DNA of 12,690 bases from positions 1 to 12,690 of the forward strand of contig PBQF01000023.1 of assembly GCA_002724975.1 (NCBI GenBank), read 5' to 3'. The number at the start of each line of letters is the position of its first letter. Positions within the stretch are counted from its first letter, which is position 1. The notes below the pieces were generated by a model. It was given only the letters and a program-made list of their open reading frames with translations, searched no databases and had not been told where the DNA came from. This DNA comes from Parcubacteria group bacterium. GTDB taxonomy: Bacteria > Patescibacteriota > Minisyncoccia > Phycocordibacterales > GCA-002724975. A program made the position numbers and the translations under genes. Below, piece by piece: positions 7,681 to 12,690 of the stretch.

Positions 7681-7862
7681 TTATTACTGAAAAGAGCCAA
7701 AAAACAATTGTTTTAGCAGATAGTAGTAAATTTAATTACAAGGAAGGTTGTTATTCATCAATTAGTTTAGAAAGAATTAATACTGGAATTACTGATAGCG
7801 GAATTGAAGAAAACAATATTAAAATGTTAAAAAAATTTGATGTTAATATAATTACAGCTTAG
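7680..7862 (+). pseudogene. 3' remnant of a DeoR-family transcriptional regulator
   Basis: Sixty codons are open from just after a TAA at 7677-7679 to a TAG at 7860-7862. The translation has the C-terminal signature of DeoR-type regulators: KTIVLADSSKF, then ISLERINTGITDSGI, and a final MLKKFDVNIITA. This corresponds to the end of the sugar-phosphate-sensing domain. Intact members are about 250 residues, so the winged-helix DNA-binding domain and most of the sensor domain are missing. Only about 130 bases separate it from the binding-protein gene, so they have been deleted rather than frameshifted. There is no usable start codon. It reads away from the operon, the usual place for a divergent local repressor; Rhizobium rhamnose operons use a DeoR-type RhaR. 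Its stop lies five bases from the convergent SDR stop. Confidence 0.8.
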
Positions 7863-7867
7863 ATTTA

Positions 7868-8560
7868 TTATTTTTGAGCTTTAACAACTTTCCCACTAAA
7901 TTTACACTTATTGGATGATAAAAAAATAAACTTATCTACAATTTTTTCTGGTAGAGGATTTTTCTCAGGATTTTCTTTAGGAGCGGCTATTTCTCTCATA
8001 CTGGTTCTTACTCTTCCTGGATCAATAAAATTTATTTTTAAATTTTTATTAGTATTTTCTCTATTAAGAATTTTAATTAAAATTTCTAATCCAGCTTTAG
8101 AGGAAGAATACGAGCTCCATAAAGGTCTGATTTTCCAAGATGCTGTTGTTGTAACAGAAACTATTCTTCCAAATTTACTTTTGTTAATTAAGTTAAAAAA
8201 AATTCTGATGATGTAGAAGTTCGCAATTAAATTTGTATTAATAACTTCTTTCCAAATTTCTAAATTTGATTTTTTTATCATTTTCATTTCACCAATTATT
8301 GCAGCATTCAAAATAATAACATCTATTTTTTTAAATTTTTTTTCAATGATGTTTTTACTTTTAGATAAAAAATTTAAATTATTTATGTTGCCCTTTAGAT
8401 GGAAAAAATTTTTATATCTAAAAATTGGGTTTTTTTTAATTATTTTTTTTCTAGAAATTCCAAAAACAACCGAGTTTTCTTTCAAAAAACGCAAGGCTAC
8501 AGCATTTCCAATTCCACGTGATACACCAGATATAAGAATAATTTTTTTATTTTGTTTCAT
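7868..8560 (-). CDS. Short-chain dehydrogenase/reductase (SDR), substrate unknown
   Basis: A 230-residue classical SDR, slightly short for the family (about 250). The Rossmann motif is SGVSRGIG (11-18), with Ser replacing the usual Thr; NAA at 85-87 stands for the NAG motif. The active site has Tyr151 and Lys155 in YSSSK. The residue 13 before the Tyr, normally the catalytic Ser, is Thr138 within VTTTAS. PGRVRTSM (181-188) follows the active site. The start ATG has no Shine-Dalgarno, and a TATAAA lies about 7 bases before it. It is divergent from the FGGY kinase at 8615 with 54 bp between them, and convergent with the regulator remnant. Composition is extremely Lys/Ile/Asn rich. It could oxidise a polyol or hydroxy acid used with the neighbouring kinase, but no substrate can be assigned. 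Confidence 0.82.
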   Translation of the reverse strand: MKQNKKIILISGVSRGIGNAVALRFLKENSVVFGISRKKIIKKNPIFRYKNFFHLKGNINNLNFLSKSKNIIEKKFKKIDVIILNAAIIGEMKMIKKSNLEIWKEVINTNLIANFYIIRIFFNLINKSKFGRIVSVTTTASWKIRPLWSSYSSSKAGLEILIKILNRENTNKNLKINFIDPGRVRTSMREIAAPKENPEKNPLPEKIVDKFIFLSSNKCKFSGKVVKAQK

Positions 8561-8614
8561 TGGTAAATTTATATAGAAAAAATATTTGTATTAAAATATG
8601 TTTATCTTTTAATT
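8561..8614. promoter_or_regulatory. 54-bp divergent intergenic region for the SDR and FGGY kinase genes
   Basis: All signals to start two divergent genes must fit here. On the minus strand TATAAA (8573-8568) is the best -10, with no good -35. On the plus strand there are several A/T hexamers (TAAAAT at 8592-8597, TATCTT at 8603-8608) but no convincing -35/-10 pair. No Shine-Dalgarno precedes either start. Confidence 0.3.
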
Positions 8615-10126
8615 ATGAATAAAAAAATTATATTAACTGTAGATAGTAGCACTTCATCAAGCACCACAATGGTTTGGGATGTAAAGGGTAATCTTGTTTT
8701 TAAAACTTCAAAAAAAATCAAATTATATACCCCAAAAACTGGATACTATGAACAAAATGCTAAAGAATGGATTCAAAGTTTAATTGATAATTTGAAGAAA
8801 ATTTCATTAAAATTTCTATCATATAAAATATTAAGTATTTGTATTACAAACCAAAGAGAAACTTTTGTTCCTGTAGATCAAAAGGGGAAACCTTTGCGCC
8901 CAGCAATAACGTGGTTAGATGAAAGATGTAAAAAAGAAGTTGATTCTTTTCCAAAAACAATCGGTTTAAAAAAAATTCATCAAATCACTGGTAAAAATAT
9001 AGATATAATACCTTCTATTTATAAAATTGTATGGATAAAAAATAATGAAAAAAAAATTTTTTATAAAACCTATAAATTTTTAGATGTACAATCATACTTA
9101 GTTTGGTTTTTAACTAACAAATTTAAAACCAGCTGGGCAAGTTCTGACTCAAGCGGACTTTTTGATGTAAAAAAGAAAAGATGGTCTAAAGTTATTCTTA
9201 AAAAATTGGGATTAGATGAAAACAATTTTCCTGAATCGCATAAACCTGGGAGCATTGTAGGCCATTTAACTTTAAAAGCATCCAAAATTACTGGACTAAA
9301 AAAGGATATTCCCGTTATGGTTGGGGGCGGCGATGGACAATCAGCTTTTATGGGAACAGTTTGTAATTTTGATAATTCAGCTTTTTTAAATTTGGGTACA
9401 AGTGTCAATTCTGGGATTTTTTCACAAAAATATTTTTTTGATAAATCCTGTAAAACAAGTTTAAGTTTAGATAACAAAGGATATATTTTAGAAAATCCAA
9501 TTAAAGCAGGCACTTTTTCAATTGATTGGTACTTAAATAATATTTTAAAATTAAAAAAAATTAAAAATTATAAAAAATTTGAAAAAAAAATTAAAAATTC
9601 TTCTATCCGAAAAACAGGACTTTTTTTTACACCATATTTATTGGGAGCTATGGGACCATACTGGGACAGTAATGCAAGAGGCATACTCATTGGAATTTCA
9701 GGTAATACTTCACAATTAGACATTTATAGATCTATTATGGAATCAATTGTGTTAGAACAAATTTTTACACTTAATATAGTTTTAAAAAAGATAAATAAAA
9801 GAATAAAGAAAATAATTGCTGTTGGAGGTGGTGCTAAGAGTAATCTTTGGTGTCAAATGTTTGCAAATATTTCTGGCTTAAATATTGAAAGACCAAGAAA
9901 TAGTGAGGGAACTAGTTTGGGCATTGCAATATTATCATTAACAAATTTAGGATATTATAATTCTTATAAAACAGCAGCGAATTTGATTTTAAAAAAACAA
10001 AAAAAAACAATTTTTGTACCAGATAAAAAAGAAATTATTTTTTCTCGTAAACTTCTCAATTTGTATAGTAAAATTTATTTACAAAACAAAAGTATATTAA
10101 ATGAAATAAAAGAAATTAGAGATTAA
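8615..10126 (+). CDS. FGGY-family kinase, glycerol/xylulokinase-like, polyol specificity unknown
   Basis: Predicted cytoplasmic ATP-dependent kinase of 503 residues, the normal length of glycerol kinase and xylulokinase. The N-terminal phosphate loop is LTVDSSTSSST (7-17, Asp10). ITNQRET (77-83) is a glycerol-kinase-like motif, while AITWLDER (97-104) is closer to xylulokinases. GGGDGQSA (237-244) holds the likely catalytic Asp240, and LGTSVNSG begins the second domain. GPYWDSNARG (347-356) leads into a full match to the second FGGY signature (356-376), and the ATP-site VGGGAKSN is at 403-410. It therefore sits between the GlpK and XylB groups. The next gene, AraM-like, starts 7 bases after its stop, so the pair is probably co-transcribed. 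That suggests kinase product oxidised by the dehydrogenase, for example glycerol or a tetritol/pentitol. It differs clearly from the RhaK-like kinase at 1241. Confidence 0.85.
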   Translation: MNKKIILTVDSSTSSSTTMVWDVKGNLVFKTSKKIKLYTPKTGYYEQNAKEWIQSLIDNLKKISLKFLSYKILSICITNQRETFVPVDQKGKPLRPAITWLDERCKKEVDSFPKTIGLKKIHQITGKNIDIIPSIYKIVWIKNNEKKIFYKTYKFLDVQSYLVWFLTNKFKTSWASSDSSGLFDVKKKRWSKVILKKLGLDENNFPESHKPGSIVGHLTLKASKITGLKKDIPVMVGGGDGQSAFMGTVCNFDNSAFLNLGTSVNSGIFSQKYFFDKSCKTSLSLDNKGYILENPIKAGTFSIDWYLNNILKLKKIKNYKKFEKKIKNSSIRKTGLFFTPYLLGAMGPYWDSNARGILIGISGNTSQLDIYRSIMESIVLEQIFTLNIVLKKINKRIKKIIAVGGGAKSNLWCQMFANISGLNIERPRNSEGTSLGIAILSLTNLGYYNSYKTAANLILKKQKKTIFVPDKKEIIFSRKLLNLYSKIYLQNKSILNEIKEIRD

Positions 10127-10133
10127 AGAATTT

Positions 10134-11398
10134 ATGAATAATGATATTGCTTTCTTTAAAAAATTTTATGAAAATAAAAACTTACCAATTAAAAAAATAT
10201 TTTTTATAAATTCATTTGTTAATAATCAAAAAAAATTATTAATCAAATTACAAATAAAAAAAAATTTTTAATTGTTTCTGATCAAACAACATTTAAAATT
10301 TTAGGAAAAAAAATATTTGATAATTTTAAAGAGGAATTTGAAGTTTCCAAGATAATTTTAACATCCAAGATATCAAATATAAGAAGTGCTTTTTATGTCT
10401 CTAAGTTTTTAAATTCCTCAACACTTTTAATAGCTGTGGGTTCTGGAACTGTCAACGAGATATGTAAATACGCAGCATATATAAAAAAAAAAGAATACAT
10501 TGTTTTTCCAACAGCTCCTTCAAATGCATATGCATCCAATACTACTTCAATTACTGCAAATAAAATAAAAAAAAGCCTAAATGGAAAATTTCCAATGGCA
10601 ATTATAGTTGATCTAAATACTGTTATAAATTCGCCAAAAAGACTAATAAACAGTGCTTTTTTTGATCTTGTTTGTAGAATAACTGCTCAAACAGATTGTT
10701 ATATATCTAATTTTGTACATGCAGATAAATATGACAGTAAAATGTATAAAAAATTTTTTACTTTAGAAAAAAAATTAATTAAAAATTATAATAAGATTTT
10801 TTACGATAAAGATTCTATAAAAAATTTATTTAGGTCTTGTATAGTAATGGGTTTAACAACTTTTAAAAATAGAAGTTCTAAATTCGGAAGTATGTCAGAA
10901 CATATGATTTCACATTACCTTGATATGTTCAAGGAAAAATCAAATGCTACAACGCATGGCGAACAAATTGCATTAACAACTTACTCAATGATAAAACTAC
11001 AAATAATTTTTTTTAAAAATAATAAAGCTCCAAAGCTATTTTATAAAAAAAATGAAGAGAAAATAATTAATAAAATATTTGATAAAAAACAATCAATATA
11101 TTTTAATGAAATTTATAAAAGAAAAAAATTATCTGAAAGTCAAATTATAAAAACCAATATAAAATTGGAGCAAAATTGGAAAAAATTAAAATTAGAATTT
11201 AATAAAATTATTTTTACTCATAAAGAACTTTTTAAAATATTTAAAAAAAATACAATAAGCTATAAAAAATTTAGATTTACAAAAAAATTATATGTTGATG
11301 CAATTCTTTATTCAAAATATTTAAGAAACAGATTTACAATTTTAGATATTGCTGACAACGCAAAAATATTAAATAAAAATTTAAAAAAAATAATTTAA
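10134..11398 (+). pseudogene. AraM-like sn-glycerol-1-phosphate dehydrogenase (Fe-ADH superfamily), interrupted by a -1 frameshift
   Basis: Family members are NAD(P)- and metal-dependent and interconvert DHAP and sn-glycerol 1-phosphate. The frame opens with ATG at 10134, seven bases after the kinase stop, and gives MNNDIAFFKKFYENKNLPIK and onward for 45 codons to TAA at 10269. The family sequence continues in another frame as KKFLIVSDQTTFKI. Adding one A to the A9 run (10256-10264) joins the frames into 421 residues; B. subtilis AraM is about 394. In restored numbering: GSGTVNEI (103-110) for NAD, PTAPS (126-130), and the expected metal ligands Asp178, His257 (SEHMISH) and His275 (THGEQ). 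The loop after PTAPS is SNAYAS rather than the usual SNDGYAS, one residue shorter and lacking the Asp. A GTG at 10436 could start a 320-residue fragment, but this lacks the first ~100 residues. Apart from the frameshift it looks intact, so sequencing error, slippage rescue or recent decay are all possible. Confidence 0.75.
10256..10264 (+). other. A9 homopolymer at the frameshift point of the AraM-like gene
   Basis: Nine A residues are followed by T5. With nine A the upstream frame reads AAA AAA AAT TTT TAA and stops; with ten it reads through in the family frame. An A8 run at 10228-10235 is a second possible shift site, since the downstream frame is open from 10226. Confidence 0.7.
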
Positions 11399-11405
11399 AC
11401 AATTA

Positions 11406-11426
11406 AATAAATAATTTTTATTTATT
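11406..11426. terminator. Fully AT stem-loop between convergent genes, possible weak bidirectional terminator
   Basis: Arms AATAAATAA (11406-11414) and TTATTTATT (11418-11426) pair perfectly over 9 bp around a TTT loop. It lies between the convergent stops of the AraM-like gene (11398) and iolG (11437). With no G or C the stem is weak, and AT-rich DNA forms such structures by chance. Confidence 0.35.
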
Positions 11427-11436
11427 AATTTTATAA

Positions 11437-12441
11437 TTAATTAAAATTAACTTTAACAGATTTTCCACTCTCAAGAGATTCATATGCAGCGTTTGCTAAA
11501 ATCAATGCATTGCGACCATCTTCAAATGTTACACTTGGTTTTTTATTGCTTGATATAATATTCACAAAATCATCTAGTTGGTCTTTATAGGCTTGATCAT
11601 ATCTTTCAATAAAAAAGAAGTGAATAAGATCTTTGGCATAAGTATTATTTTTATTAAATACTTCAACAGATGTAGGAAATTGGTTATTTGAAATCATCAT
11701 ACCTTTACTTCCAAAAATTTCTAGTCTTTGATCATATCCATAAACGGCGCGCCGCGAATTATTGATGTGAATTAAAACACCTTGTTGTGAGCGCATTATC
11801 AACATCGCGGTATCATGATCTCCAATCTGTCTGCATTCTTCACTTACAAGTTGGCCTCCATAAGCACAAACTTCTACTATAGGATCATTCCCCAATATAA
11901 ATCTTGATAGATCAAAATCATGAATGGTCATATCCCTAAAAACACCTCCGGCTGCTTTTAAATAATCAATTCCTGGTGGTTCAGGATCTCTGCTAGTAAT
12001 AACAACCATTTCAAGCTTTCCTATTTGACCGTTATCCTTAGCTAATTTTAATGATTTATGGCTATTATCAAACCTTCGATTAAATCCAATTTGAATAGGA
12101 ACATCAATATCTTTAACTGTTTCAAAACATTTATTAACGTTTTCAATATCTAAATCAATTGGCTTTTCACAAAAAATTGCTTTTCCTGCATTGGCGCCCA
12201 TAGTTATAAAATCTATGTGACTAGGTGTGGCAGAGGCAATAAATACTACGTCCACGTCTTTACTGTTGATTGCTTCTTCAGCTGATTGCACTACTTGAGC
12301 TTCGTTTTGCTTTGCAACTTCGTTAGCTAAATCTTGATTGATATCATAGATGTAAGTTAAATTACATTTTGAATGCATAGCTATGTTCTTTGCATGCATT
12401 TTTCCTATTCTTCCTGCGCCCATCAATGAAAAATTAAGCAT
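11437..12441 (-). CDS. iolG: IolG, inositol 2-dehydrogenase (Gfo/Idh/MocA family)
   Basis: Cytoplasmic NAD-dependent oxidoreductase that oxidises myo-inositol to scyllo-inosose, the first step of inositol catabolism. It has 334 residues, normal for IolG. The Rossmann motif is GAGRIGKMHA (8-17), with the acidic residue Asp33 at the end of the second strand. EKPIDLD (92-98) supplies Lys93, GFNRRFD is at 119-125, and GGVFRDMTIHDFDLSRF (165-181) supplies Asp170 and His174. Lys93/Asp170/His174 correspond to the B. subtilis IolG triad. The start ATG has no Shine-Dalgarno and a promoter-like pair just upstream, so it may be leaderless. The gene is transcribed toward the AraM-like gene and lies 143 bp downstream of an SDR gene on the same strand. 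With iolD at the other end of the window it supports an inositol or related cyclitol pathway. Some paralogues act on other cyclitols or sugars. Confidence 0.88.
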   Translation of the reverse strand: MLNFSLMGAGRIGKMHAKNIAMHSKCNLTYIYDINQDLANEVAKQNEAQVVQSAEEAINSKDVDVVFIASATPSHIDFITMGANAGKAIFCEKPIDLDIENVNKCFETVKDIDVPIQIGFNRRFDNSHKSLKLAKDNGQIGKLEMVVITSRDPEPPGIDYLKAAGGVFRDMTIHDFDLSRFILGNDPIVEVCAYGGQLVSEECRQIGDHDTAMLIMRSQQGVLIHINNSRRAVYGYDQRLEIFGSKGMMISNNQFPTSVEVFNKNNTYAKDLIHFFFIERYDQAYKDQLDDFVNIISSNKKPSVTFEDGRNALILANAAYESLESGKSVKVNFN

Positions 12442-12446
12442 AATTT

Positions 12447-12474
12447 ATTAAATCAGAATAAAAAAAAATTTCAA
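12447..12474 (-). promoter_or_regulatory. Candidate sigma-70 promoter of iolG, possibly leaderless
   Basis: On the minus strand TTGAAA (12474-12469, 5 of 6) is followed after 16 bases by TTTAAT (12452-12447, 5 of 6). The predicted start falls at or next to the A of the iolG ATG (12441), matching the absence of a ribosome site. Confidence 0.45.
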
Positions 12475-12528
12475 GAGTGAAAAAATCATATTTAAAATTA
12501 TTATTATTTATTTTGTAAATTTTTTTTG

Positions 12529-12540
12529 CAATATATATTG
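12529..12540. repeat. 12-bp perfect palindrome upstream of iolG
   Basis: CAATATATATTG is its own reverse complement and lies about 55 bases upstream of the candidate iolG -35. It could be an operator half-site or chance in AT-rich DNA. Confidence 0.25.
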
Positions 12541-12584
12541 TTATGGACAATTGAATGGACTTCGCACTTACTTCAAACCATAAA

Positions 12585-12690
12585 TCATACGGTTCCGCCA
12601 TCAACAATATAATTTTGAGCAGTACATCCTGAGCTTTGATCCGATGAAAAAAATAGAACGACTTTTGCTATATCTTCAGGAACCAGCATC
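12585..12690 (-). CDS. C-terminal end of a short-chain dehydrogenase (5' part outside window)
   Basis: Thirty-four codons and a TGA at 12587-12585 are visible; the rest lies beyond the right edge. The translation contains MLVPEDIAKVVLFFSSDQSS, then CTAQNYIVDGG, the classic SDR C-terminus in which PEDIA, SSD and VDGG are near-invariant. The variant CTAQ instead of the common TGQ occurs in several sugar and polyol dehydrogenase SDRs. No active-site residues are visible, so substrate and cofactor are unknown. It is upstream of iolG on the same strand with 143 bp between, which suggests a related sugar or cyclitol role. Confidence 0.82.
   Translation of the reverse strand, partial: MLVPEDIAKVVLFFSSDQSSGCTAQNYIVDGGTV

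Noticed and set aside
9070..9513. Minus-strand open frame opposite the second FGGY kinase
   Set aside because: Covers the conserved GGGDGQSA region of the real kinase; no independent coding evidence.
10436..11398. GTG-started 320-residue version of the AraM-like protein
   Set aside because: Homology clearly continues upstream of the GTG in the same frame and then into the ATG frame; this start would remove about 100 N-terminal residues of the nucleotide-binding domain.
12541..12583. TTATGG ... CCATAA inverted pair upstream of iolG
   Set aside because: Six-base arms separated by over 30 bases overlap the SDR 3' end spacer; expected by chance.

Overview
The window is very AT-rich with short spacers, and its genes look alphaproteobacterial: a bifunctional RhaD-type aldolase/dehydrogenase, a RhaK-type kinase, a Frc-like sugar ABC transporter, and IolD and IolG. 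TGA is used as a stop. Composition and compact layout suggest a streamlined, probably marine alphaproteobacterium (SAR11-like or similar). That assignment is inference; there is no rRNA or other marker here.

Region 1 (1-7552, minus strand, read right to left) is one tight operon. It runs substrate-binding protein, ATPase, permease, RhaD-like aldolase/SDR fusion, RhaK-like FGGY kinase, then IolD, which is cut by the window edge. The binding protein has a strong Shine-Dalgarno and a candidate promoter. It is separated from the ATPase gene by a 13-bp stem-loop; the later genes are 1-9 bp apart. The operon imports a sugar or polyol, phosphorylates it and cleaves the ketose phosphate, and also carries an inositol ring-opening enzyme. 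No isomerase (RhaI) is present, so the substrate is not fixed.

Region 2 (7553-7867) holds the operon promoter, a 21-bp near-palindrome, and the last ~60 codons of a DeoR-family regulator whose 5' part is gone.

Region 3 (7868-11398) has a minus-strand SDR and, divergent from it, a plus-strand pair: a second FGGY kinase and an AraM/glycerol-1-phosphate dehydrogenase-like gene. The second gene is interrupted by a -1 frameshift at an A9 tract. One extra A restores a 421-residue protein with all metal ligands.

Region 4 (11399-12690) has a fully AT convergent hairpin, an intact IolG (inositol 2-dehydrogenase) on the minus strand, a 143-bp spacer with a candidate promoter, and the C-terminus of another SDR at the right edge.

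Overall this is a carbohydrate/polyol catabolic island mixing rhamnose-type, inositol-type and glycerophosphate-type enzymes. It contains no tRNA, rRNA, CRISPR array, IS element or phage gene that I can see.
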